Translations under genes and position numbers: made by a program
DNA from: Phaeophleospora eucalypticola
Lineage: Eukaryota; Ascomycota; Dothideomycetes; Mycosphaerellales; Mycosphaerellaceae
NCBI GenBank assembly: GCA_022814565.1
Contig: JAKLNG010000018.1
Span: 186,001 to 250,000, forward strand
Direction: 5' to 3'
Length of the DNA: 64,000 nucleotides
Shown here: positions 1-11,112 of the stretch, piece after piece
Numbering within the stretch: the stretch's first letter is position 1
How the letters are laid out: each line of letters opens with the position of its first letter
Notes under the pieces: generated by a model
Told to the model about the DNA's origin: nothing
What the model saw: the letters and a program-made list of their open reading frames with translations, nothing else
The model's database searches: none

Positions 1-633
1 GAATGGCAGCCATCAGTGTCAATGGTTTCCATTATTGCAGCATGTCTGCGTTCATAGATATCTTAAACCCTGACGTTGACCAGGATGCTGAACAATGCGT
101 GACTAACGCAAGCTGAACGTGGAACTCTCGGTTTTGAAGGTAGAGTTGCGAGGTAAGATGGGAACCGTTCTCAGTAAAGGAGGCCGATCCGACAGAATCC
201 GGCCCAGGCTGTCCGCAAGATTGTACATCGCCTACAAGTAAGCGGTAGGCCAATTGGGCAACGTTGCCTGGGCATCCAGGGTGTTACACGTGCGTAATCG
301 TTTGAACCTCGTGTGTCAGGGGTAACGTCGCAACGCTTGATCTTCTCTAGCAGGATCTGGACATGTCGGGGCCTAATTGGAGTCGTTTGGTCGATGAACG
401 TGTCTTTGCAGAACGTTGAATGATCTCCAAAGAAATGGGTTTGAAAGCTCTTTCATACGTCGTTTCAGCGCCGTTACGATCGAGCCGAGCTCAGGTTTCG
501 ATTCCTCCGGATCCAGAGCTCTGATGCACTGAAAGAAATATAAATGCGAAGGACGCAACAATCGTTGGCAGCAACCCATTAACGACAATTCAGAACGTCT
601 TTCTACAATACCTCGCGCCAAATTTCACGCACC
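1..633. other. left-edge non-coding stretch with TATA box
   Basis: I see no convincing gene here; the short open frames have neither splice signals nor recognisable domains. A TATA-like element (TATAAAT) lies at 539-545, about 90 bases before the start codon of the small secreted peptide gene, and is its likely core promoter. Confidence 0.5.
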
Positions 634-912
634 ATGAGACGTTTCGCCTTTGTTGCATTCGCTATGCTGGGTCTTGCAGCAGCTCAGCCATTGAACGGTC
701 CAGACGTATGATTTCCTTGGTCCTGATGAATTCGTCTGACACGTTCACAGGGCGAGCAACAGGACGTCGCCGATCTGTCCAAGCGGCAGTTCCCAGTCCC
801 ACCGATCAATAACCAGAATTGTCCCCAAATTCCGTGCAACCAGTGTGGTGGAAACGCAAACAATGGATACCTCTGCCAGTATGGCCAGTACGCTCTGTGC
901 CGTTGCAGCTAA
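634..912 (+). CDS. small secreted cysteine-rich peptide precursor
   Basis: Two exons (634-705, 751-912) joined across a 45-nt GT-AG intron give a 77-residue protein. Residues 1-17 form a signal peptide: RR, then a hydrophobic stretch, then AAA-Q. A pro-segment follows and ends in a dibasic KR at residues 35-36, a typical Kex2 cleavage site. The remaining 41 residues contain six cysteines spaced CX4CX2CX9CX7CXC, enough for three disulfides. The start is the first ATG after a TATA box. The architecture of signal, pro-peptide, KR and cysteine-rich core is that of fungal secreted effectors, killer or antimicrobial peptides and some signalling peptides. I recognise no named family, so the function is unknown. 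It lies next to Prp22 with no evident functional link. Confidence 0.75.
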
Positions 913-1249
913 AGATACTCCAAGTCTTCGAGAAATGGCGGAAGGCACGCAACAAGAGCCTCTTCCCGGGACAATCGAATAACCGTCGCTCCTTTGTACG
1001 TTAGCTAGAACGATATTGTTCCAGAAATGAAAAGACCGGCCGCAGATGCTACTGTAGGTGTAGATGACATGTTTCCTCGCGCGCTACCTGTAAGTTCTAA
1101 CAGGTTTGTGTTGAGGCCTCAGGCAGCAACGGAAGTCGGTCCGAGCTCATCTGTGACATGACTCGTGCCTACATCCGACTTTCTTCGCCTTCGGAAACAA
1201 CATCTTGTGCTGGCTCAGTCTCTTGTCAACACTCTTTCGCCGCGCCAAG

Positions 1250-4200
1250 ATGGACGACCTTGAGCAGCTCGAGTTCCTTTCGCTGGTCTCGAAAGTGACG
1301 AGCGAGATCAACAACCACATGGGCGTCTCCGACAAAACGATATCCGAATTCGTGATCGCCCAGCACGACGAATGCGCCAGCCGCGAGGAGTTCATTGAAA
1401 GATGCGCCGGTTTCGATTTCCCAAAGGTTTTGGGCGAGAGTATAGATCGCCTGATTAGGACGATGCATCCGAAGCATAAGGCGACAAGTGAGGCGAACGG
1501 GAAGGAAGCAAGCCCACCGGCGCAACAGACTAGAAGTGAGAAGTTCAAGGGTTTGGCAATACCGGACAAGCCTGTGGAGGATGGAGCGATGGATGATACG
1601 TTTGCATTTTTGGAGAGCATGGCTGGGCCTGGCAAGACAAATGGGCGCAAGAGGAGCATGTCACCGGAGAGACCACTGGAGAAAGAGCACGATCGTTCGT
1701 CAAAACGCAGGAAATCGCGCTCAAGATCGCGCAGTCCCAAGGGACGCAATGATGATTATCTATTTGAAGACGAATATGGGAGAACGAGATCATACAGACC
1801 GTCTGATCGGTCAGAACGCGACGGGCGGAGGAGAAAGAGCAGCAGAAGTCCAAGACGCAAGAGCAGGAGAGATTCCTTTGACCGCGCGCCGGTCCCTGAG
1901 CTGGACGACGAGCCGATACTACACAAAGTCTACGATGGCAGAGTGACAGGTGTGAAGGACTTTGGTGTCTTTGTCAATTTGTTGGGTGTGAAGGGAAAGG
2001 TAGACGGCTTGGTACACGTTTCGGCCATGGCAGATTACAAGGTCAACCATCCCAGCGATCTCGTAGCGCGAAATCAGCAGGTGAAGGTGAAGGTCATGAA
2101 GATGCAGGATAAACGGATATCTTTGAGCATGACTGAGGTCGACCAGCAGACTGGGCAAGATCTGAACCCTGGCAGGCGCTTGCAGTCTGCGACTGGAGCA
2201 AACGCTGTTGGGTTGAATGGCTCGAGTGGGCTGGAGAACCCTGTGCCCGTAATTGAAAGTGCGGCAGATCGAAAGAGGCAACGAAAACGAATGACTAGCC
2301 CTGAACGATGGGAAATTAGGCAACTCATCGCCTCTGGCGTGATCAAGGCGGCAGACTATCCAGATCTAGACGAGGACTACAATGCTGCTGTCAATGGCGA
2401 GCAAATTGAAGAGGAGGAAGATGTTGACATAGAAGTACGCGAGGAAGAGCCACCTTTCCTGGCCGGACAGACCAAGCAGTCTCTCGAGCTGTCGCCAATT
2501 CGAGTCATCAAAGCGCCAGATGGAAGTATGAACCGTGCGGCGATGCAAGGGGATGTGCTGGCAAAGGAACGTAGAGACTTGCGACAACAAGAGGCCCAAG
2601 ACAAAGCTGCAAAGGAGGCATCGAAAACAGATCTGGGCCAGGAGTGGAACGATCCAATGGTCAATCCAGGCGAGCGGAGATTCGCTTCTGATCTTCGACA
2701 ACCAAAGCAGAGCTCCAATGCCGGCGCCCTGGAGATGCCGGAATGGAAGAAGGTCGCTTCTGGCAAGGCCGAGCTGGGCAAGAAGACATCGCTTTCGATC
2801 AAGGAACAGCGAGAATCTCTCCCTGCATTCAAGATGCGCAAGCAGTTTCTGGATGCAGTACACCAATATCAACTGCTGATTGTTGTGGGTGATACCGGTT
2901 CGGGGAAAACGACTCAGCTCACCCAGTATTTGGCTGAAGATGGCTTCGGTAATAACGGCATGATTGGATGTACGCAGCCTCGACGTGTTGCAGCCATGTC
3001 TGTGGCTGCAAGAGTGAGCGACGAAGTTGGCTGTCGCTTGGGAGAAGAGGTCGGATATACCATCCGTTTCGAGGATAAAACTTCCGAGAACACCAAGATC
3101 AAGTATATGACGGATGGCATCATGCAACGTGAGATCCTACTGGACCCGGAGCTTAACAAATACAGTGTTATCATGTTGGACGAAGCCCACGAGCGCACGA
3201 TCGCGACGGACGTCTTATTTGGGCTCCTCAAGAAGACACTCAAACGAAGACCTGATATGAAGCTCATCGTCACTTCAGCTACCCTCGATGCCGAGAAGTT
3301 CTCAACCTACTTCAACGAGTGCCCTATCCTTTCGATTCCAGGCCGAACATTCCCTGTGGAGATTATGTACAGCAGAGAGCCGGAGAGCGATTACTTGGAT
3401 GCCGCACTCACAACTGTCATGCAGATCCACCTGACAGAGAAGCCAGGAGACATCTTGCTTTTCTTGACAGGGAAGGAAGAGATCGACACGTCTTGCGAGA
3501 TTCTTTTCGAGCGCATGAAAGCACTTGGACCCTCGGTGCCGGAGCTCATGATTCTACCAATCTACGGCGCACTGCCCTCTGAAATTGCTAGTCGAATCTT
3601 CGAACCAGCACCGTCGGGCAGCAGAAAGGTCGTCATCGCCACGAACATTGCCGAGACGAGTATCACGATCGACGGAATCTATTTCGTTGTAGACCCTGGC
3701 TTCGTGAAGCAGACCGCGTACGATGCTAAGCTTGGTATGGACCGACTGCAGGTGACTCCAATTTCTCAGGCTCAGGCAAAGCAGCGTGCTGGACGTGCTG
3801 GAAGAACTGGTCCTGGAAAGTGCTTCAGGCTGTACACTGAGGCTGCATTCCAAAGCGAAATGCTACCCACCACCATTCCTGAGATTCAGCGTCAAAATCT
3901 CTCCAATACTATTCTCATGCTCAAAGCAATGGGAATCAATGACCTTCTCGGCTTTGACTTCATGGACCCGCCTCCGACAAACACAATGCTTACAGCACTC
4001 GAAGAGCTTTATGCGCTATCAGCTCTGGATGACGAAGGACTCCTAACAAGGCTTGGTCGCCGCATGGCGGACTTTCCTATGGACCCTGCCCTTGCCAAAT
4101 CTCTCATCATGTCTGTTGATCTCGGTGCCAGCGAAGAGATGCTCTCAATCGTGGCCATGATCTCAGCTGTGCAGACGGTCTTCCATAGGCCGAAGGACAA

Positions 4201-4822
4201 GCAACAGCAAGCCGACCAAAAGAAAGCACGCTTCCACGACCCGGCAGGCGATCATCTCACCCTTCTGAACGTCTACAATGGATGGAAGAACGCAGGGAAA
4301 AGCGATCCATGGTGCTTTGAGAACTTCATCCAGCCACGATCGATGAAGCGAGCTGAGGACGTTCGCAAGCAACTCGTGCAAATTCTTGACCGGCACAGGC
4401 TGAAGGTCGTCTCTTGCGGGCGCGACACCATGCGCGTACGACAAGCCTTATGTTCCGGCTTCTTCCGCAACTCAGCGCGCAAAGATCCGCAAGAAGGCTA
4501 CAAAACACTTGTCGAGGGCACGCCCGTGTATATGCATCCAGCATCAGCTCTCTTCGGCAAGGCTGCCGAGCATGTTATATACCATTCTCTGGTTGAGACG
4601 ACGAGGGAGTACATGCACAACGTAACTGCGATCGAGCCCAAGTGGCTGGTCGAGGCTGCGCCGACATTCTTCAAGGTCGCTGGCAAGGATGGTATGGGCA
4701 TGAGTAAAAGGAAGAGAGACGAGAGGATCCAGCCCTTGCATAACAGATTTGCTGGTGAGGACGATTGGAGGCTGAGCGCGCAGAGAAGACAGGGTAGAGG
4801 TGGTGGTGGAACTTGGGGATAG
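1250..4822 (+). CDS. PRP22: DEAH-box pre-mRNA splicing helicase Prp22/DHX8
   Basis: ATP-dependent RNA helicase that releases spliced mRNA from the spliceosome in the nucleus. The 1190-residue frame is intronless. An N-terminal PWI-like helical region precedes an Arg/Ser-rich stretch (about 130-210). An S1 RNA-binding domain follows at about 222-300 (VYDGRVTGVKDFGVFV). The helicase core has Walker A GDTGSGKTT near 547, DEAH near 643, the SAT motif near 675 and QRAGRAGRTGPG near 844. HA2 and OB-fold C-terminal regions follow. An S1 domain ahead of a DEAH core is diagnostic of Prp22 among the Prp2/16/22/43 group. I chose the ATG at 1250 (MDDLEQLEFLSLV), where homology begins, over an in-frame ATG 45 nt upstream. 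Confidence 0.95.
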   Translation: MDDLEQLEFLSLVSKVTSEINNHMGVSDKTISEFVIAQHDECASREEFIERCAGFDFPKVLGESIDRLIRTMHPKHKATSEANGKEASPPAQQTRSEKFKGLAIPDKPVEDGAMDDTFAFLESMAGPGKTNGRKRSMSPERPLEKEHDRSSKRRKSRSRSRSPKGRNDDYLFEDEYGRTRSYRPSDRSERDGRRRKSSRSPRRKSRRDSFDRAPVPELDDEPILHKVYDGRVTGVKDFGVFVNLLGVKGKVDGLVHVSAMADYKVNHPSDLVARNQQVKVKVMKMQDKRISLSMTEVDQQTGQDLNPGRRLQSATGANAVGLNGSSGLENPVPVIESAADRKRQRKRMTSPERWEIRQLIASGVIKAADYPDLDEDYNAAVNGEQIEEEEDVDIEVREEEPPFLAGQTKQSLELSPIRVIKAPDGSMNRAAMQGDVLAKERRDLRQQEAQDKAAKEASKTDLGQEWNDPMVNPGERRFASDLRQPKQSSNAGALEMPEWKKVASGKAELGKKTSLSIKEQRESLPAFKMRKQFLDAVHQYQLLIVVGDTGSGKTTQLTQYLAEDGFGNNGMIGCTQPRRVAAMSVAARVSDEVGCRLGEEVGYTIRFEDKTSENTKIKYMTDGIMQREILLDPELNKYSVIMLDEAHERTIATDVLFGLLKKTLKRRPDMKLIVTSATLDAEKFSTYFNECPILSIPGRTFPVEIMYSREPESDYLDAALTTVMQIHLTEKPGDILLFLTGKEEIDTSCEILFERMKALGPSVPELMILPIYGALPSEIASRIFEPAPSGSRKVVIATNIAETSITIDGIYFVVDPGFVKQTAYDAKLGMDRLQVTPISQAQAKQRAGRAGRTGPGKCFRLYTEAAFQSEMLPTTIPEIQRQNLSNTILMLKAMGINDLLGFDFMDPPPTNTMLTALEELYALSALDDEGLLTRLGRRMADFPMDPALAKSLIMSVDLGASEEMLSIVAMISAVQTVFHRPKDKQQQADQKKARFHDPAGDHLTLLNVYNGWKNAGKSDPWCFENFIQPRSMKRAEDVRKQLVQILDRHRLKVVSCGRDTMRVRQALCSGFFRNSARKDPQEGYKTLVEGTPVYMHPASALFGKAAEHVIYHSLVETTREYMHNVTAIEPKWLVEAAPTFFKVAGKDGMGMSKRKRDERIQPLHNRFAGEDDWRLSAQRRQGRGGGGTWG

Positions 4823-5099
4823 CCTCAGGCATGCAGAATAGTGACAAAAGCGATAATTAGGGCATGTAGAAGGTTTGATATGACTGCTACATTATCCTAC
4901 TGTTCTTTTGACAACATCCTAGTTCAGTGAGCTGTGAGGAGCTCATCTCCACCTTACCGAGAGCTCTGACGTGCACCCGGATGATAACCGAGCGATGCTG
5001 CTTGTACCTTACATGCAGATAGATCTTGTCTGCATCTCGTATAACATACCTTGTACTACACGATTTTCAATTTCACACAGACTCGTCTAATCCTGAATC

Positions 5100-5994
5100 A
5101 TGCATCTCAATCTCGACAAGAAAGTCTTCCTCGTTACGGGCGGCACCAAAGGCATCGGCCGTTCCATCGTGCGAGCTTTCCTTCAAGAAAACGCCATCGT
5201 GCACTTTTGCTCACGAACTTCTGCCGACGTGAGCGCTGCTGGTAGTTCTCTCGCCAAGGAATTTCCAGATTCGAAGGCGATTGGAAATGTTGTAGATGTG
5301 ACGCAAAAGAAAGAATTGGAGAGTTGGGTGGAGGCGGTGTTGAAAGAGAGTGGGAGGATTGATGGGGTTGTGGGGAATGTGAGTGCGCTTGCGATGGAGG
5401 TAAGTGATAATGAAGCAGAGAAGGGTATGATTTAGTCGGTGATCCGAGAATTGATGATGAGACGAAAGGGCGATGCGGAGAGTTGGGAGAAAGCTTTCCA
5501 GACGGATTTGATGGGAACGATAAATTTGATCAACGCAGCGTTGCCGCATCTTGAGAAGACGAAGGGATGTGTTGTAAACATCAATTCCGTGAGTGGACGA
5601 GATGTTGATTTCACGGGCCATGGACCGTATGGAGCTATGAAGGTAAGTCGACCATCCTTCGGTGACGGGACACTCGAATGCTGACCAGTATTTGTGAAAG
5701 GCTGCTCTGATCCGCTACACGGCTGGACTAGCCCACTCGCTCGCACCAAAGGGCATGCGTGCCAACACGCTCTCCCCAGGCAACATCTACGTGGCGGATG
5801 GCGTCTGGGGAGGAATTGAGAAAAGCATGCCAGACTTCTTCAAGGACCAGCTTTCGAAGAATCCGATGGGAAGGATGGGCAAGCCTGAAGAGATTGCCGA
5901 TTCGGTTGTCTTCCTCGCTAGTGAGAGAGCGAGCTTTATTAACGGATCGAATCTGGTTGTTGACGGAGCGTTGTGCAATGGCGTGCAGTTCTAG
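5100..5994 (+). CDS. short-chain dehydrogenase/reductase (SDR)
   Basis: NAD(P)-dependent oxidoreductase of the classical SDR fold, about 255 residues. The cofactor motif TGGTKGIG is near residue 14. The catalytic set is Ser in NSVSG, then Tyr and Lys in YGAMK. A C-terminal LVVDGA segment is typical of the family. There are two introns. The second is 5643-5700. The first starts at 5400 and ends either at 5435 (36 nt, TAG acceptor) or at 5468 (69 nt, AAG acceptor); both keep the frame. I prefer 5468 because 36 nt is very short and the extra 11 residues interrupt a region that is normally compact. The substrate is not predictable. Confidence 0.88.
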
Positions 5995-6253
5995 TCGAGC
6001 CACACAAGGGGCACACAAGGGACTGGTCAATGTCAAGCGCTTCGCAGATCTGCCCACCTCACATTTCGGTTCCCACGCTTCTCTGTAGCCCCGTGATAGA
6101 CTACAGCCGTCCGTAGCAAGATATCCAGCTCAGTGAGAGTTGTCGAATGCGGGTGAGCGATCCGGCTTGAATTCAGCAGCCGGAAAGCCATTCACAGAAA
6201 GCAGTCCATGCCATCTTCGGTGCCACAATGTATTCACGAAATCGCAAGGCGAC

Positions 6254-6958
6254 TTAGCTTGTACCTTGGCTTGGTGCTGCTTCATCTTCCTCCACTCTCT
6301 CAATCCAGCAATCAAACAGCATGTCGCCAGCAGAGACGGCTCGCACAGGAGTCGTCTCGCGCTGCTTGCCCTTGCCCTTTCCCTTTCCCTTCATGTCTTG
6401 TCCCGTCTGCCTCTCAGCTGGCATCCATGCTTGCGGGTGCTCGACGGGCGCCTGACCCTCTTGCTTCAGCTCGACTGCGACAGTGAAAGTGCAGCCTTTG
6501 GGCAAAGAATCCATACCAGAGCTGCAGTTGGAGAGCCGGCTCATGGTTGCTCGAAACTCTTCCTCCATGTCGACAATGGGGAGAATGACGTCTTTACTTC
6601 CATCGGCATTATATCGCTCCAAAGGCACTTCAAGCTCATCCAGCGGGACAACAGGAAAGCGAGATGTATCAAAAACAAAGCGCTCTAGCGGAGTGTTCTG
6701 CTTGTCGTAGATGACCAGCGCCACCCGATCGACGGTGCCTTTGAAGAGCTCATTCTCAACCGCTGTCACAGCATCGTTGATCCATTCGCAGACTTTGGGA
6801 TGGCGATTTTGGCGAACAGCGAAAGTGTACTTCCGGGCAGAAAGAAAAGAGGTTGCCGGGTAGATTCCTCGCTCGTAGAGGATTGTGTGAATAGCTACCG
6901 TCAGGAAGTCCGTGAAGCTGGAGACGAAGATCCGGAAAGTGGCATTTTCGTCAGCCAT
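6254..6958 (-). CDS. REV7: DNA polymerase zeta subunit Rev7 (HORMA domain)
   Basis: Rev7/MAD2B is the HORMA-domain subunit that binds Rev3 in translesion polymerase zeta. The intronless 234-residue protein has the HORMA signature from residue 7 (FVSSFTDFLTVAIHTILYER), followed by YPATSF, a central VALVIYDK strand and a C-terminal closing segment. A low-complexity run of alternating Lys-Gly (KGKGKGKGK) lies near residue 190 in what should be the seat-belt region. This insertion is unusual but in frame. The gene is divergent from the importin gene across a promoter with three CACGTG boxes. Confidence 0.88.
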   Translation of the reverse strand: MADENATFRIFVSSFTDFLTVAIHTILYERGIYPATSFLSARKYTFAVRQNRHPKVCEWINDAVTAVENELFKGTVDRVALVIYDKQNTPLERFVFDTSRFPVVPLDELEVPLERYNADGSKDVILPIVDMEEEFRATMSRLSNCSSGMDSLPKGCTFTVAVELKQEGQAPVEHPQAWMPAERQTGQDMKGKGKGKGKQRETTPVRAVSAGDMLFDCWIERVEEDEAAPSQGTS

Positions 6959-7512
6959 ATTGCCGACTCGGATTGGCTGCTGCCCTTTTGATCATCATGC
7001 AGTCCGAAATTGGTAGTCAGGATGAGGTTGATGGATTGAAGATGATTTCACGTGTCATGGACGTGTCGCGGGGTTGGTCATTGTCTCGGCAGTCACGTGA
7101 AAGAGACCCCGCGTCAGTTTCGTGATTGCCGATCTGGAGACTTCGCTGTCATGCAAACAAAATCTCCAACAACCAAACTTCGTCTTATCATCGGGTACTG
7201 CCATCCTACGCGGCATTCGACATCAACTGCATCTCATTTCCAGCACTGATACAAGGTAAGCCGGAGCGAAGGAGCAGCACGTGAGCGAGCAGAGCAGCGG
7301 AGCAGCAGCAGGTGGAGGACGTGAAAAGTCGGAATCTTACATCTAGCTTTATCAGCCTGCATCTTAAGGGCTGTCGTCTATCGACGAGAAGGCCGTTCTT
7401 ACTCACAGCATTGTGGCTGGCGATACTTGCAGCAGACGGCGACGTTCCATGTTACACCAATTCTCGACACGCTAGAGCAGCAGAAGCAGCAGCCACTTCC
7501 GCCGCCGCAGCA
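6959..7512. promoter_or_regulatory. divergent REV7/KAP114 promoter with three CACGTG boxes
   Basis: The 554-base gap between divergent start codons carries the palindromic E-box CACGTG at 7049-7054, 7094-7099 (within TCACGTGA) and 7278-7283. CACGTG is the classic site of fungal bHLH factors such as Cbf1. The upstream open frame from 7312 is probably 5' leader of the importin mRNA, because family homology begins at 7513. Confidence 0.5.
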
Positions 7513-10500
7513 ATGGAGGAGCAGCTTGTGCATCTGCTGACAGAGACCCAATCCGCCGGCGAGGGCCCGCGAAAGGAAGCCGAGTGGCAGCTGAAGCAGC
7601 AGTACGCAAACCCGGACTTCCCGCTCGGTCTGGTATCGGTGGGTGCACACGGCGATGTGCCGCTCAATGTCCGTCAGGCTGCGCTGCTATATTTGAAGAC
7701 GTTTGTGCTGGCAGCCTGGTCTACGCAATTCGAGGAGTTCTCGGGCCAGCTCTACACGGACGAGAGCAAGAAAGCGCAGATTCGGCAAGGTTTGCTGGAT
7801 TTGGCTTTGAATGGACGGGATGAGAGGAAGATCAAGGCTGCGGCCAGTCTCGTTGTCAGCAAGGTAGCGACTGCCGACTTTCCAGACGATTGGCCAGATC
7901 TTCTCCCTACAGTCCTGAACGTGGTCGCAACGGGCTCCGATTCTCAGCTTCACGGAGCGCTCAAGGTTCTGAACGAGCTAGTGGACGATTGCTTCAGTGA
8001 TGAGCAATTCTTCAGCGTTGCCCGGGACCTGGTCAAAGCCGTCTTTGATGTGGCCGTCAATGACAATCGAAGAGCCATCATACGTGCTCTTGCGGTGTCA
8101 GTGTTTCGGTCATGCTTTGGCACCCTTGAAATGGTGATGGAAGACCACAAAGCTGCTGTCAAGAGCTTTGCAGAGGAAACGCTTGGCAGCTGGATACCAT
8201 TTTTCCTCGACGTGTTGAAGTCGCCTCTTCCGAATGCACCCGCAGAAGACCATGACAAGGGCGAGAATGAGGCTCTCCCGCTCTATCGTGGCCATGTTGC
8301 TCTGAAGCTACAAGTCGTGAAAGCACTCATGAGAGTTCGCACACTTTTCGCCCAGATTCTGTCACCTCATAGTCCAGCTCTGTTCTCGGCAACGTGGCAA
8401 GAGCTCTCTACGCTGCAGGGGCAGTATCATCACATGTATATCGACCAGGACATTCAAGGTCGCCTAGAAGACGCAGATGGATTACCCTACACCATGGATT
8501 TCTTGGTTCTGGAAGAGTTAGATTTTCTGCAGGCTTGCTTACGCGCCCCTCCTGTCAAGAAAGAACTCGAACAACAACTTAAATCCCAGTCTGGATCGTG
8601 GATGACGGAAGTGATGAAGATTGCTGTTGCGTATGCCCAGATCACGAACGAGGAGGAAGGGCTTTGGGACATCGACGTCAACGTATTTCTGTCAGAAGAA
8701 GCCAATGTTACGGCCAACTACACGCCTCGATCGGCTTGTGGCGATCTTGTAATCAAGCTTGGAGAGTGGCTCACAAACGCGACTGTCGAAGGCTTGCTCA
8801 GCTATACCCGTTCACTTTACAGCGAGAACGCAGGATGGAAGGCCAAGGAAGCCGCTCTGTACTTGCTCAGTCAGTTGCTCGGCGATTTCCAAGATGTGGA
8901 GAAGCAGATCGGCTCCGAATCTGCTAACGGCTATGTCGACTTCATCAAGCACGCAATGCAAGAAGAACCGGTCTTCCTGCGAGCTCGAGGTTACTTGGTG
9001 GCTGCCAGCTTGACACGCACATCTGGCGACGCTTTGCAACCGGTCGCCACCTCCTTCATGGAGGCGTCTCTTCAAGCCATTAACAATGACGAGTCGGAGA
9101 TCGTCAAGGTGTCCTGCATCCGCGCGCTCCAGTACTACTTCGCATCCCTGCCGCCGTCCATCACATTGTCCCGCCAACCCGACATAATTGTTGCTCTGTC
9201 GAACTTCCTGAACACGCAGGATCTGAGTGACCTTACAGACAGTGACGACCTGTTTATCACAATCATCGAGACTCTCCGGGACGCCATCTTGCTCGACGTC
9301 AGGACTGTGCTGACTGGCGGCGGACTCGATTTGCTATTGTCTGTGGCGAGTAAGGGCGCATCCAACTTTCAGATCGCCCTTTTGGTCACTGAGACGTTCG
9401 AAGACATTGCCTCCCAGATATCAGCGGGCGGCGCCGAAGCATATGCCCAACTGGCGACAAAGGTGCTGCCGTCGCTCATGGGCGCCTTCGACGTAGCTAC
9501 TCTGACCGAGGAGAATGCCTTGGCAAATCTGGCAGCAGAGCTGGTCGCCGTCATGGCAGAGAATGGCTCGTCGCCTCTTCCTCAGGGCTTCGTGAGTACA
9601 GTCATGCCGCGGTTGAACAGGCTGTTGCTGGGCTCAACCGATGACGAGCTGCTCAAGTCTGCCACATCAGCAGTGAGACACATGCTGCACCACGATCCTG
9701 AGCAAGTCTTCAACTTCCGCGACCAGGATGGCAAGCAAGGCTTGGAGGTTGTTCTCATCATCGTCGACCGGCTGCTCAATCCTGCTGTCGACGACCATGG
9801 TGCTGCCGAGGTTGGTGGCCTTGCTGCGGAGCTGGTTGAGAAGGCTGGATCCGAGAGACTGGGGCCATACCTGATGCAGTTACTACAAGCTGTTGCGATT
9901 CGTCTGGGAACAGCCACACAGGCACAGTTCATCCAAAGCTTGATCTTGGTGTTCGCACGACTATCATTAATCTCAGCGCAAGAGGTTGTCGGATTCCTCG
10001 CAGATGTGCGAGTCGGCGATCAGAGCGGGTTGCAGGTTGTCGTCAGCAAGTGGTTGGAGAATTCGATCAACTTTGCGGGCTACGACGACATCAGAAAGAA
10101 GTAAGTTTCTCTCACCGCCTGATCAGTATACTTTGCTGACCTTTTCTAGCGTTGTCGCTCTCTCCAAACTCTACGAGCTCGGCGACCCTCGCATCGCAGA
10201 GATCCAGGTCAAGGGCGACATGATCATGCCCAAGTCAGACCGCATCATGACTCGGTCGCGCGCCAAGCAACAACCAGATCAGTACACAGTCATCTCCGCG
10301 CAGCTCAAGATTATCAAAGTGTTGGTCGAGGAGCTCCTATCAGCTTCGGGCACATCGCGAAACATCGACGCTTCTAATGCGGCTGACTTGGATGATGGCG
10401 ATGATGACGATGGCAGTTGGGAGGACGACGAGAACGATTTCCTGGACCTTGGATCGGGCATGACCAAGTCGCAACTCATGGCCTTCGGCGCCGACGATGG

Positions 10501-10651
10501 CCCTAGCTACGGTCGAGGCAAAGACGACGAGACGCAGGCCTACCTGCTAAACTTCTTCCAGCAGCAAGCACAGAAGCCTGAGTTCGCGCAGGTTTTCAAT
10601 GCTCTGACGGAGACAGAGCAGGAGAAATTGAGAAGCATGGGTGGCTCTTAA
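7513..10651 (+). CDS. KAP114: karyopherin/importin-9 type nuclear import receptor Kap114
   Basis: Importin-beta family receptor carrying cargoes such as TBP and histones through the nuclear pore. There are two exons with one 49-nt intron (10101-10149) and 1029 residues, close to yeast Kap114. The N-terminus (EEQLVHLLTETQSAGEGPRK) is an importin-N domain, followed by HEAT-type helical repeats. Near the C-terminus is a long acidic loop (DDGDDDDGSWEDDEND). That loop is characteristic of Kap114/importin-9 and distinguishes it from other karyopherins. The start at 7513 is chosen because the upstream 67 in-frame codons are low-complexity and lie before the conserved domain. Confidence 0.9.
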
Positions 10652-11112
10652 GTAGAAAATGAAGATGGGCGAGACCGGATGTATGTGAGTTCTTTTTGAC
10701 TTGCATAGCGTTGCGCAGAGAAGGCTTTGCTCGCATTGATGGCGTTTTGAGTTCATTTCGGGATGAACAACGCGTTCGTGGATGCGTTTGCTCCCTTTAA
10801 TAGATGAGATGATACCCGGAAGCAGAGTGCACGCCGTTTCGTAGATACTTTTCAAAAGGTTTCCTTTCCTCGAATCCAGGCTCTACTGAGGATGTTGCAA
10901 TGCAGAAAAGACTTTGTTTGCATATCATGATAATCATGGTAAAGGGCATTGGTCAAGGTTGAGTTCGGTCACTTCGCTCTCGGTCTCGTATCCACACCCA
11001 GTACGAGCAAACTCAACCTCTGGACCTCTCGAATACACTGTGCATACCATCCCAGCTGACTTAAGCCCACCAGAGCCAGAGAGTATTCATTGGCTTGAGT
11101 ACCAGAAATCCA
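10652..11112. other. intergenic stretch downstream of KAP114
   Basis: It holds the 3' region of the importin gene and the promoter of the Ap4A phosphorylase-like gene, both transcribed rightward. I see no gene, clear repeat or TATA box. Confidence 0.5.

Noticed and set aside
722..728. CTGATGA, as in hammerhead ribozyme cores
   Set aside because: No stem II or GAAA partner follows; it lies in the short intron of the secreted peptide gene.
1205..1249. Upstream in-frame ATG of Prp22
   Set aside because: The extra 15 residues precede the conserved N-terminus and look like translated leader.
5400..5435. 36-nt version of the first SDR intron
   Set aside because: Shorter than usual for spliceosomal introns; the 69-nt alternative gives a more family-like junction.
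7312..7512. 67-codon N-terminal extension of Kap114
   Set aside because: Low complexity, lies before the importin-N domain, and is more likely 5' leader.
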